Counted from the first letter of the stretch, positions 1 through 7,187 are shown. The stretch: DNA of 8,442 nucleotides from Clostridia bacterium (GCA_017507205.1 JAFWBH010000193.1:1-8442), one strand, 5' to 3'. Notes: a model not told the origin generated them from the letters alone. Numbers and translations: made by a program.

Positions 1-136
1 CAGCATCTGCACCAACCTCTCCCTCTTCAAAGACAAGGCTTTGATATTGACCTCTTTTTTCCTTGTATGCTTCAAGGATTTCACTTTGGGTTGCACCTTT
101 TTGGACACCCAAGATTACAAACGGATCGTATGGCAT
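1..136 (-). CDS. J-domain-like protein, N-terminal fragment (runs off the window)
   Basis: Only the first 45 residues are visible; the rest lies beyond base 1. The start is the ATG at 136-134, with a GGAG Shine-Dalgarno core at 144-147 and 7 nt of spacing. The opening DPFVILGVQKGATQSEI and the following AYKEKRGQY match the first two helices of a DnaJ-type J domain (typical form DPYxxLGVxxxASxxEIKxAYRxxxxxYHPD). The HPD tripeptide that stimulates the Hsp70 ATPase is absent: the aligned residues are Gln32-Ser33-Leu34. Either the fold is kept without DnaK stimulation, or the domain has another role. The gene overlaps the end of the DUF5685 gene by 22 nt, which implies translational coupling. From memory, J-domain genes often sit beside DUF5685 genes in Clostridia. 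The J-like fold is fairly safe; the function is unknown. Confidence 0.72.
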   Translation of the reverse strand, partial: MPYDPFVILGVQKGATQSEILEAYKEKRGQYQSLVFEEGEVGADA

Positions 137-975
137 TTTTCCACTCCTTTGAGCAAACGTTCAATTTGCAAATTTAGTCCAAGATATATGGTGTTTGAAA
201 GGACGCCCTCTCCCACCTTAATATCCATTTTGTTGTAGCTTTCAACCATTCGGTTGTATGTTGATCTCAAAAGGAAGCCAAGCTCCTCTTGATTTTTTTC
301 AAGATATTCAGCTTTATCCTCGCACTTGCCAAAATTGTTGACAATCACGTTGTATCTTCCCTTTTTGCTGTCCTCTAAAACGTCATCAACAGCGTCAAGA
401 AGATATATGAGCCTGCCAAGGTTATAGGTGAAAAGGTCAATGTTTTCATCAGTTTCAACCAGAAGCCTTGTCATATCACGCATGACAACGGCAGTGCAAT
501 CAGCCACCATATCAATTGAGTCTGAATTTTCCTTTTCAAGCTTGCTGAGGCGACCAAACTCCCTCTTCAACAGCTTGTCAACCTCGGGCATACGCTTTGA
601 GGCAGCCTTCTTTCTGAGGTTTAATCTCCACTTAATTGGAAGCCTTGACCTTTTGCCATCCTCTATGTCGTCTGCAACATTATAATAAGTGAGAAGCACT
701 GCAACGTCTGCCGATTTCAACGACAAATCGTCTACCTCAACCATTGGCTTTTTTTTGCAATTTAGCCCACAAACCTTTCTTTCAATCTTTGGGTCAACCC
801 CAGCAATTGAGTGAAGAAGAACGCTGTAAAAGGTCACATCGTAGCTTGTGCAAAGGCGTGTCATAGGACCACCTGTTTTGCCAAGAGCTCTGCAAAGACC
901 ACAGTAATAGCCTTGGAAAACATTGAAGTCCTTAATATACATATTCTCTTTGTCAGGAATGACGTATCCAAACAT
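115..975 (-). CDS. DUF5685 family protein, function unknown
   Basis: A 286-residue soluble, mostly helical protein. The opening MFGYVIPDK and the YYCGLCRALG segment (residues 23-32) are what I recognise as DUF5685. Cys25 and Cys28, with Cys69 and Cys73 (CGLNC), could bind a metal or form disulfides. Two acidic motifs stand out: ADDIED at 101-106 and DAVDDVLED followed by KKGRYN at 194-209. Their form and roughly 95-residue spacing recall the Mg-diphosphate-binding motifs of all-alpha isoprenoid synthases, but no catalytic activity is known to me for this family. The start ATG has an AAGGCGAG ribosome site just upstream. The gene lies 36 nt after the DUF4177 stop and overlaps the J-domain-like gene by 22 nt. 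No signal peptide or membrane segment is seen. Gene call is safe, family assignment likely, function unknown. Confidence 0.88.
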   Translation of the reverse strand: MFGYVIPDKENMYIKDFNVFQGYYCGLCRALGKTGGPMTRLCTSYDVTFYSVLLHSIAGVDPKIERKVCGLNCKKKPMVEVDDLSLKSADVAVLLTYYNVADDIEDGKRSRLPIKWRLNLRKKAASKRMPEVDKLLKREFGRLSKLEKENSDSIDMVADCTAVVMRDMTRLLVETDENIDLFTYNLGRLIYLLDAVDDVLEDSKKGRYNVIVNNFGKCEDKAEYLEKNQEELGFLLRSTYNRMVESYNKMDIKVGEGVLSNTIYLGLNLQIERLLKGVEKCHTIRL

Positions 976-1011
976 ATCTCGCCTTTATTATTTACAACTT
1001 GTTTATTTTAA

Positions 1012-1161
1012 TTAGAATTCTCTTGAAAAAGTAATTAGAAGGCTGATTTTCCAACAGCTCCAATATGTGACAGACACAACTTCCCAGCCTTGTCTTGCCA
1101 TATCATTCATTATTTTTTCTGCATTGCCCTTTCTTGATTCAACAACCTTGTATTCTTTCAT
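1012..1161 (-). CDS. DUF4177 family small protein (49 aa)
   Basis: A short gene easily missed by length cut-offs. It reads MKEYKVVESRKGNAEKIMND, then ARQGWEVVSVTYWS, and ends in ITFSREF before a TAA stop at 1014-1012. The MKEYKVVE opening, the Glu-rich helix and the GWEVVSVT block are the hallmarks of DUF4177, a family of roughly 50-70 residues with no assigned function. It has a GAGG ribosome site at 1167-1170 with 5-nt spacing. It starts 11 nt after the trpS stop, so it is almost certainly co-transcribed and perhaps translationally coupled. The hydrophobic stretch near residues 39-45 is too short to span a membrane. The family match is from memory of the pattern; the reading frame and ribosome site are seen directly. 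Confidence 0.85.
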   Translation of the reverse strand: MKEYKVVESRKGNAEKIMNDMARQGWEVVSVTYWSCWKISLLITFSREF

Positions 1162-1172
1162 TGTTTCCTCTT

Positions 1173-2198
1173 CTATTTAGGCTGAACAAATCCCACCTTG
1201 CGATAGACCTTTGAGAGAGTCTTATTGGCAAGATATCTTGCAGTGTCTGCGCCCTTTTTCATAATCTCTTCAAGATAGTCCTTGTTCTTCATATAGTAAT
1301 CATATTTCTCCTGAATGGGCTTCAAATATTCAACAACACTTTCACCGACCCTCAGCTTGAAATCTGCATATGATGAGCCTTCAAATTCCTTTTCTGCATT
1401 TTCAATGGTTGTGCCGTTGAACACAGAATAGATTGTGAGAAGATTGCTGATGCCGGGCTTGTCCTCTCTGAACACGATGTCGTGGTCACAGTCAGTGACT
1501 GCACGCTTGAATTTGCTCATAATGACATCTGCCTTGTCAAGAAGGAACACAACACCACCAACATTGTCATCTGTCTTGCCCATTTTGCTCATAGGGTCAA
1601 GAAGGTTGGCAATCTTTGCCCCTTGCTTGGAGAAAATTCCGTCAGGCACAACAAATGTTGGTGAAAACTTTGAGTTGAAGCGTTGTGCAATATCTCTTGC
1701 AAGCTCAAGATGTTGCTTTTGATCCTTGCCGATTGGCACATAGTCTGTTTGATACAAAAGTATGTCTGCTGCCATCAAGGTTGGGTATGCAAAAAGACCA
1801 AGATTGATATTCTCGGGATGCTTCAAGCTCTTGTCCTTGAATTGAGTCATTCTGCTTGCCTCGCCAAATTGTGTATGGCAATTCAAAACCCATGCCAGCT
1901 CTGCGTGCTGTGGCACATGTGATTGAACAAACAGCACTGACTTTTCAGGGTCAAGACCGATGGCAAGGAACAATGCCATAAAGTCATAAGTGCGCTTGCG
2001 AAGATCTGCTGGCACATTGTCAACAGTGATTGAGTGCATATCTGCAACAGTATAAATGCACTTATATTCATCTTGCAATCTCACCATATTTTTCAGTGCG
2101 CCAATATAGTTGCCCAACTGCAAGTCGCCAGTAGGCTTCAATGCGCTGTAAACTATCTTATTTGACTGAACTGGTGTTTTATCTACGTTGTTTTCCAT
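1173..2198 (-). CDS. trpS: Tryptophanyl-tRNA synthetase
   Basis: Charges tRNA-Trp with tryptophan using ATP in the cytosol; a class I synthetase that normally acts as a dimer. The 341 residues match the usual length (about 330-340) and closely follow the E. coli enzyme: LKPTGDLQLGNYIGALKN carries the HIGH-type site (QLGN, 27-30), FVQSHVPQHAELAWVLNC and GEASRMTQFKDKS follow, then PTLMAADILLYQ with the Asp that contacts tryptophan, and AVTDCD and GISNLLTIYS further on. The KMSKS loop reads KMGKT (205-209). The start is ATG at 2198-2196: an AGAGGT site lies at a good distance, whereas the in-frame TTG at 2204 would abut that site. The gene begins 2 nt after the thrC stop, so its ribosome site lies inside the last thrC codons. 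No T-box leader is present. Confidence in function is very high. Confidence 0.97.
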   Translation of the reverse strand: MENNVDKTPVQSNKIVYSALKPTGDLQLGNYIGALKNMVRLQDEYKCIYTVADMHSITVDNVPADLRKRTYDFMALFLAIGLDPEKSVLFVQSHVPQHAELAWVLNCHTQFGEASRMTQFKDKSLKHPENINLGLFAYPTLMAADILLYQTDYVPIGKDQKQHLELARDIAQRFNSKFSPTFVVPDGIFSKQGAKIANLLDPMSKMGKTDDNVGGVVFLLDKADVIMSKFKRAVTDCDHDIVFREDKPGISNLLTIYSVFNGTTIENAEKEFEGSSYADFKLRVGESVVEYLKPIQEKYDYYMKNKDYLEEIMKKGADTARYLANKTLSKVYRKVGFVQPK

Positions 2199-2200
2199 AA

Positions 2201-3688
2201 TCAACCTCTTGTTGTGTCAAGTGCAAAGTCAAGCACTGCTTGCATTGCATCTTCAATTTTCACAACTTTTTTGTGGATAATTTTCTTTTCGTTTATATAA
2301 TATAGCTCCCCAGGGCAATCCATTCCACTTTCATTTTGGAGCTTCAGCATTGCCTTGAAAACATCCTTTTCTCTTTTGCCAGTCAAGGCTTCAAGGACGT
2401 CAACGGGGAATTTGTAGGGGCTTGCAGTTGACACAATGATTGTGGGCGTTTCATCCTCTGTGTCAATTGAGTAATCATTGTAGACACTGCCTGCCACTGC
2501 TGTGTGTGGGTCAAAGGTGACATCGTCAAGGTCAAAATAATTGTAGATTGCTTCCTTGGTTTCTGCCTCGTCTGCCCAGCCTGCCTCAAAAATACTGCCA
2601 TTGAGAAGGTCAATGTCAAAGGTAAATTCACCCTTTTCTTTGAGGTCGGCATATATCTTTTTCATAAGGTCAGCATCTCTTCCTGAAAGCTCAAACAATA
2701 GTCTTTCAAGGTTTGAGGATACAAGGATATCCATTGAAGGTGATGCTGTCTTGTAAAAGCTTCTATTTATTGAATATTTGCCCTCGTTGAAGAAATCTGC
2801 GAGGACATTGTTGGCATTTGATGCCACAATAAGCTTGCTTACAGGAAGTCCCATTCTATAAGCATAATATCCTGCAAGGATATTGCCAAAGTTCCCTGTT
2901 GGCACCACAAAATTGATTTTGTCGCCATTTTCAATTTCGCCACAAGCAACAAGGTCTGCGTATGATGAAACATAATAAGCAATTTGAGGTGCAAGTCTGC
3001 CCCAGTTGATTGAGTTGGCTGAGGACATTGCTCTGCCTGTCGCTTTGAGGTTTGCCTTCAATCCCTCGTTGACAAACATCTCCTTCACTGCTCTTTGAGC
3101 ATCATCAAAGTTTCCATTTATGCCAACAACTGAAAGGTTTTGTCCTTCCTGTGTTGCCATCTGCAAAAATTGCATATTGCTGACACCATGTCTTGGGAAA
3201 AATACCATAACCTCGGTGCCGTCAACATTTTTGAAGCCTTCAAGGGCTGCCTTGCCTGTATCTCCACTGGTTGCAACAAGGACTAGAGTCTTTTCGTCAA
3301 TGCCCAGCTTCTTCTTTGAAGCCACCATAAGATGAGGAAGCATTGTAAGTGCCATATCCTTGAATGCAAATGTTGGGCCGTGCCACAGCTCCATAACAAA
3401 AAGTGCATCCTCTATCTTCACCACAGGGCAAGGATCTCCGTCAAAGCGAGAGTATGCCTTTTCTGCATATGAGCAAAGCTCATCATAAGAAAATTCATCC
3501 ATATAAAGATGTAGAACCTTTGCCACTCTTTCAGGGTATGACAGCTCCTCAAGCTCCTCGATAAATTTGCTGTCTATTGTGGGAAAAGACGACGGAACAA
3601 ACAATCCGCCGTCATCTGCAATGCCCTTGACTATGGCTTCAGGTGCAGAGTAAAGCACCTCTGCATTTCTTGTGCTTATGTATTTCAT
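2201..3688 (-). CDS. thrC: Threonine synthase
   Basis: Converts O-phosphohomoserine and water to threonine and phosphate, the last step of threonine synthesis; a PLP enzyme of fold type II. The 495 residues agree with the long bacterial form. MKYISTRN and GIADDGGLFVP (22-32) form the N-terminal domain. HGPTFAFKDMAL (103-114) holds the PLP lysine Lys110, ATSGDTGKAA (139-148) follows, and PTGNFGNILAGYYA (263-276) carries the phosphate-binding glycine loop. TASPSMDILVSSNLERLLF is the family's conserved central block. The start ATG at 3688 has only a poor ribosome site (GAG too close), and the upstream ATPase gene stops just 9 nt earlier, so translation is probably coupled. No other threonine-pathway gene and no T-box leader are in the window. 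Function is secure. Confidence 0.97.
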   Translation of the reverse strand: MKYISTRNAEVLYSAPEAIVKGIADDGGLFVPSSFPTIDSKFIEELEELSYPERVAKVLHLYMDEFSYDELCSYAEKAYSRFDGDPCPVVKIEDALFVMELWHGPTFAFKDMALTMLPHLMVASKKKLGIDEKTLVLVATSGDTGKAALEGFKNVDGTEVMVFFPRHGVSNMQFLQMATQEGQNLSVVGINGNFDDAQRAVKEMFVNEGLKANLKATGRAMSSANSINWGRLAPQIAYYVSSYADLVACGEIENGDKINFVVPTGNFGNILAGYYAYRMGLPVSKLIVASNANNVLADFFNEGKYSINRSFYKTASPSMDILVSSNLERLLFELSGRDADLMKKIYADLKEKGEFTFDIDLLNGSIFEAGWADEAETKEAIYNYFDLDDVTFDPHTAVAGSVYNDYSIDTEDETPTIIVSTASPYKFPVDVLEALTGKREKDVFKAMLKLQNESGMDCPGELYYINEKKIIHKKVVKIEDAMQAVLDFALDTTRG

Positions 3689-3697
3689 ACACTCAAA

Positions 3698-4123
3698 TTA
3701 TCCAAGATATTTGTTGAGGTATTCAGGAAGCTCGCCCTCATCTTGACTGACTGTCACAATAAATTTTGTGTCTGTCTTTTCTGCGATTTCTTCAAGGTCC
3801 AAGAAGAAATGCTCCATTTCACTCACATCCTTGCCAAGCATACGATGTGCGCCGTCAATATACATGCTTTCAATGTCATGATTGCCAGCAAGAACACCAT
3901 AGATATAACCAACAAGCATATCCTCACGGACATTTGCTTCTGTGCCACGCTTCAAATCTGATGTGTTGATTGCTCTGATTTGATAGCGAAGTGAATACAT
4001 ATATCTGTCTGTGTCTGTCAAAAATACGATGTCACCCTTTGCTGTTTCAACATGATCGTTGGCGATGTCGATGATTGCTTTTGTTTTGCCTGTTCCTTTG
4101 TTTCCTGTAATAAGTTGTATCAT
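3698..4123 (-). CDS. Small P-loop ATPase-like protein, function unknown
   Basis: A 141-residue protein built as one compact nucleotide-binding domain. It opens with MIQLITGNKGTGKTKAIID, a Walker A loop at residues 7-14 directly after the first strand. A hydrophobic strand ending in Asp90 (SMYIDGAHRM, 86-95) fits Walker B, but the next residue is Gly rather than the usual catalytic Glu. FIVTVSQDEGELPEYL (121-136) looks like a later strand ending in a polar sensor, then the C-terminal helix. Similar short proteins occur in Clostridia and are often labelled only as ATP-binding; I cannot assign a function. It has a good ribosome site (GAGGTGA, 4131-4137) and is first in the transcription unit, just below the promoter at 4145-4173, with thrC 9 nt downstream. 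Alternatives include a nucleotide kinase-like or thymidine kinase-like fold. Confidence 0.85.
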   Translation of the reverse strand: MIQLITGNKGTGKTKAIIDIANDHVETAKGDIVFLTDTDRYMYSLRYQIRAINTSDLKRGTEANVREDMLVGYIYGVLAGNHDIESMYIDGAHRMLGKDVSEMEHFFLDLEEIAEKTDTKFIVTVSQDEGELPEYLNKYLG

Positions 4124-4130
4124 TATAATT

Positions 4131-4173
4131 TCACCTCAGATTATATTTTACAAAAAATATAACCAAAATACAA
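4131..4173 (-). promoter_or_regulatory. Sigma-A promoter and ribosome site for the ATPase-thrC-trpS unit
   Basis: Read on the minus strand, TTGTAT (4168-4173) and TAAAAT (4145-4150) are separated by 17 nt, close to the sigma-A consensus. Transcription would start near 4138, giving a leader of only about 15 nt that carries the GAGGTGA ribosome site (4131-4137). The surrounding 75-nt gap is very AT-rich. This is the only convincing promoter seen between prfA and the left edge. Not shown experimentally. Confidence 0.6.
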
Positions 4174-4198
4174 GTCCTAATTTTAAAATTGTTTTTCC

Positions 4199-5287
4199 TT
4201 ACTCTTCAACGTTTTCAAGAAGCTTGTTTTGAACTGCGATTTGAAGTGCAGAAATCATTTCATTCATATCGCCAAGCATAAACTTGTCAAGGGAGTAGAG
4301 TGTGAAGCCGATGCGATGGTCTGTCACTCTGCCTTGGGGGAAGTTGTAGGTCCTGATACGTTCACTTCTGTCACCTGTGCCAACCTGTGCACGACGTGCC
4401 TCGGCATACTCCTTGTCTGCTTGTGATTGGAAGTGGTCGTAAAGGCGTGATTTCATAACCTTCATTGCCTTTTCTCTATTCTTGATTTGGCTTCGTTCAT
4501 CCTGACATTCAACAACGATGCCTGTTGGAAGGTGTGTCATACGAATTGCAGACTCTGTTTTGTTGACGTGCTGTCCACCTGCGCCAGAGCTACGATAGGT
4601 GTCAATCTTCAAATCCTTTTCTTCAATGACGATTTCAACATCCTCTGCCTCAGGAAGAACTGCCACTGTCACTGTTGATGTGTGGATTCTGCCTTGTGAT
4701 TCTGTTTCAGGCACTCTTTGGACACGATGAACACCACTTTCAAATTTCAGCTTGCCATATGCGCCCTTGCCCGTGATCATAAACACTGCTTCCTTGACGC
4801 CACCAAGCTCGGTCATATTGATATTGATTTCCTCAACCTTCCATCTGTTTGCGTCAGCATAGTGATAATACATCTTCATAAGCTCGGTGCCAAACAAGCT
4901 TGCCTCTTCGCCACCTGCACCACCACGAATTTCAACGATGACGTTGTTGTCCTCATTTGGATCCTTTGGAAGAAGGGATATTTTCAGATTGTTCTCATCT
5001 TCTTCAAGGGTATCGCGAAGTCCGTTTTGCTCCTCTTTGAGAAGGTCACGCATATCGGGGTCAGTTTCCACTGCCAACAGCTCCTCACAATCCTCAAATT
5101 GCTTTTTGTGTGAGGTGTAAAGGTCGTAGCACTCAACAATAGGCGTCAAGCCGGCAAGCTCCTTGCCCAGCTCTCTGAATTGTTTTTGGTCAGCAATAAC
5201 CTCGCTTCTTGAAAGAAGCTCACCAATTTCATTGTATCTTTGCTTGATTTTGTCAAGCTTTGAAAGCATACCTTCTGATATCTTCAT
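4199..5287 (-). CDS. prfA: Peptide chain release factor 1 (RF1)
   Basis: Recognises UAA and UAG in the ribosomal A site and triggers release of the finished protein. The 362 residues are the usual RF1 length. GVHRVQRVPETESQGRIHTS holds the codon-reading tripeptide, here Pro193-Glu194-Thr195 (PxT form, hence RF1 and not the SPF form of RF2). SSGAGGQHVNKTESAIR carries the catalytic GGQ at 237-239, and RTYNFPQGRVTDHRIG follows. RGGAGGEEAS (121-130) is also conserved. The start ATG at 5287 has a GGAG ribosome site with 7-nt spacing. The gene follows the DUF1385-PrmC fusion by 18 nt; PrmC methylates Gln239 of this protein, so the two probably share a transcript. No clear terminator follows; only an AT-only palindrome (4179-4190) is seen. 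Function is certain. Confidence 0.98.
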   Translation of the reverse strand: MKISEGMLSKLDKIKQRYNEIGELLSRSEVIADQKQFRELGKELAGLTPIVECYDLYTSHKKQFEDCEELLAVETDPDMRDLLKEEQNGLRDTLEEDENNLKISLLPKDPNEDNNVIVEIRGGAGGEEASLFGTELMKMYYHYADANRWKVEEININMTELGGVKEAVFMITGKGAYGKLKFESGVHRVQRVPETESQGRIHTSTVTVAVLPEAEDVEIVIEEKDLKIDTYRSSGAGGQHVNKTESAIRMTHLPTGIVVECQDERSQIKNREKAMKVMKSRLYDHFQSQADKEYAEARRAQVGTGDRSERIRTYNFPQGRVTDHRIGFTLYSLDKFMLGDMNEMISALQIAVQNKLLENVEE

Positions 5288-5305
5288 AATTTCTCCGGAT
5301 AAACC

Positions 5306-7177
5306 TTAATTCTTTCTTGTGACCACAGCAATGCGATCTATACCTTCAAGGTCGGGGATAATCTCTACATTGTAGTCTGAATATATTTCTCTCATAGAGT
5401 TTTCTTGACCAATGCCAAATTCAAGGAGCATTGTGCCATTATCTGAAAGATAATTGTCAAGATTTTCTGCAATTCTTCTGTATAAGTCAAGTCCGTCTAC
5501 TCCACCATCAAGGGCAAGTCTAGGCTCAAAATCCTTCACCTTTTTGTCAAGAGCTTCAATGTCTGCTGAGGGAATGTAAGGGGGATTTGCAGTTATAAGG
5601 TCAAATTTTCCTTCAATTGCACCAAACAAATCACTTTCAACAAGCTTGACTGTCACTCCTGCTGAAATTGCGTTGGCCCTTGCCACTTCAAGTGCGCCGG
5701 CTGACACATCGCTTGCAGTGATTTCTGCATCAGTATTTTTGCCTATGGCAATTGCAATTGCGCCACTGCCTGTGCAGATATCAAGACAATTGGCATATCC
5801 CTTTTCCTTGACAAGCTCGATTGCCCTTTCTGCAAGAAGCTCTGTTTCTGGCCTGGGGATAAGCACATTGCTGTTGACTGCAAGGCGAATGCCGTAAAAT
5901 TCTGTGTTGCCAAGAGCATACTGCAAGGGTGTGCCATCTGCCATCTTGTCAGCAATCTTCATTGCGTTGTCATATTCTGCAACGGTGAGTCTGTCAAGTG
6001 ATTGAAGCTCACTACGCTTCTTGCCTGTGGCTTCAACCAAAATCCAGTCCACATCGCTTTCATCAATGCCCTTCACTCTGTCCTCAATACGCTTTCTTGC
6101 AACAGGTGTTGGCATTTTGATGTCAAATTTTGTTGTGGGAAGGCTTGGATCTGCTTCCAATTCCTGCACTGTCTTGAATGCAGTGATGCTCACCTCGAGC
6201 ATATCATCTGTTGGCTCCTTTGTGGTCAGCTTTTGAAGCCACATTCCAGGAGCACGCAATATGCGCACAAAGAGGCAATCTGACTTGGCAAGAAGCTTCA
6301 AAATCTCGTATGAAATGCCAGCGACAACAGGCAAGAATACAAGCTTTGATGCAGTTTTGATGAGTATGTTGATGATAAAATCAACTGCGCCATCACCTTC
6401 TCTGAGCCAACCAAGGCCGTCTGCACCAATACCCCAATTGATGAGGGTGAAGGTGGCAAGGCTGACCATAAGCACGATAAACATGAATGTTGTGCCACAA
6501 CGGCTGTGTTGTGTTGACATTGTCCTTGCGTTTTCAACAGTAAGCTCAAGACTATGCTCATAACAGCTGATGACCTTATGCTCTGCTCCGTGATACATAA
6601 ACACTCTCTTCACATCCTTCATCAAGGTTGCAAAAAGTATGTAGATGACAAACACGATGAGCATAATTCCTGCTTCAATCAAGCTATACCACAAGCTGTG
6701 GAGTGAGTGATTGGCTATTGCAGGAATTTTGCAAATAAGGCCGGCAAGAGCATTTGGTGTAAACACAAAGAGCAAAATTGCCAGTGCAACACCAAAGAAA
6801 AGAGAAAATGCCAGCACCAAATTCATAGGATTGATTTTGCACTTTTCTGCAATCTTCTTTTCTATTTTGCTTGGCTCAGCAAAGTCGCCATAGACCTCTG
6901 CCGAACGCATCAAAATTCGCATACCATCAAAAAGCTGCGTGACAAGATTGACAACACCTCTTATAAAGGGCAGACGGAAAAATAGGTTGCGTTCCTTTGG
7001 GCTCTTCACCCTTTTGCTTTCAACGGTAATTTCACCTGCCTCTGTGCGCACTGCTGTTGCAACAACAGTTTCGCCCTTCATCATGACACCTTCAAGAACG
7101 GCTTGACCACCGATTGAAGTGCGTCTTACTGCACAGCTCTTCTCTTTTTTGACCTTATCTTCTTTGTTTTTTGCCAT
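5306..7177 (-). CDS. prmC: Fusion: DUF1385 membrane protein + release factor glutamine methyltransferase (PrmC)
   Basis: One open frame of 623 residues joins two proteins normally encoded separately. Residues 1 to about 320 are DUF1385 (YqhQ-like): GGQAVLEGVMM (23-33), membrane segments near 119-144, 163-186 and 231-251 with a probable fourth near 268-296, and the conserved HGAEHKVISCYE (196-207) and HSRCGTTFMF (224-233). A charged linker (about 322-372) leads to PrmC (about 373-623): an N-terminal helical part with TPLQYALG, then IPRPETE (440-446), the SAM-binding DICTGSG (466-472) and the catalytic NPPY (531-534). PrmC methylates the GGQ glutamine of RF1 and RF2 using SAM. An even number of membrane helices would put both ends in the cytosol. 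The start ATG at 7177 is chosen over an in-frame TTG at 7189 because a GAGGG site lies 5 nt upstream. It sits between rpmE and prfA. Confidence 0.93.
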   Translation of the reverse strand: MAKNKEDKVKKEKSCAVRRTSIGGQAVLEGVMMKGETVVATAVRTEAGEITVESKRVKSPKERNLFFRLPFIRGVVNLVTQLFDGMRILMRSAEVYGDFAEPSKIEKKIAEKCKINPMNLVLAFSLFFGVALAILLFVFTPNALAGLICKIPAIANHSLHSLWYSLIEAGIMLIVFVIYILFATLMKDVKRVFMYHGAEHKVISCYEHSLELTVENARTMSTQHSRCGTTFMFIVLMVSLATFTLINWGIGADGLGWLREGDGAVDFIINILIKTASKLVFLPVVAGISYEILKLLAKSDCLFVRILRAPGMWLQKLTTKEPTDDMLEVSITAFKTVQELEADPSLPTTKFDIKMPTPVARKRIEDRVKGIDESDVDWILVEATGKKRSELQSLDRLTVAEYDNAMKIADKMADGTPLQYALGNTEFYGIRLAVNSNVLIPRPETELLAERAIELVKEKGYANCLDICTGSGAIAIAIGKNTDAEITASDVSAGALEVARANAISAGVTVKLVESDLFGAIEGKFDLITANPPYIPSADIEALDKKVKDFEPRLALDGGVDGLDLYRRIAENLDNYLSDNGTMLLEFGIGQENSMREIYSDYNVEIIPDLEGIDRIAVVTRKN

Positions 7178-7182
7178 AAAAT

Positions 7183-7187
7183 CCCTC
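7183..7187 (-). promoter_or_regulatory. Ribosome site deciding the start of the DUF1385-PrmC gene
   Basis: GAGGG on the minus strand lies 5 nt before the ATG at 7177 and is well placed for it. The alternative in-frame TTG at 7189-7187 overlaps this site and has no ribosome site of its own. The site directly abuts the T-tract of the terminator-like hairpin upstream. Confidence 0.7.

Noticed and set aside
1048..1060. Repeat TGATTTTCCAAC shared with 8176-8187
   Set aside because: A 12-nt chance match; one copy lies in DUF4177 and the other codes for the Walker A loop of the ABC ATPase, in unrelated contexts.
1883..2071. Open frames opposite or offset within trpS, thrC, prfA and the fusion gene
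   Set aside because: They lack ribosome sites and recognisable protein features, and lie wholly inside well-identified genes.
4179..4190. Perfect AATTTTAAAATT palindrome after prfA as a terminator or operator
   Set aside because: It is made of A and T only, has no room for a loop and no T-tract of note; at most an AT-rich element above the promoter.
3689..4198. T-box or amino acid riboswitch ahead of thrC and trpS
   Set aside because: Both genes follow their neighbour within 2 to 9 nt and the only leader in the unit is about 15 nt, too short for a T-box.
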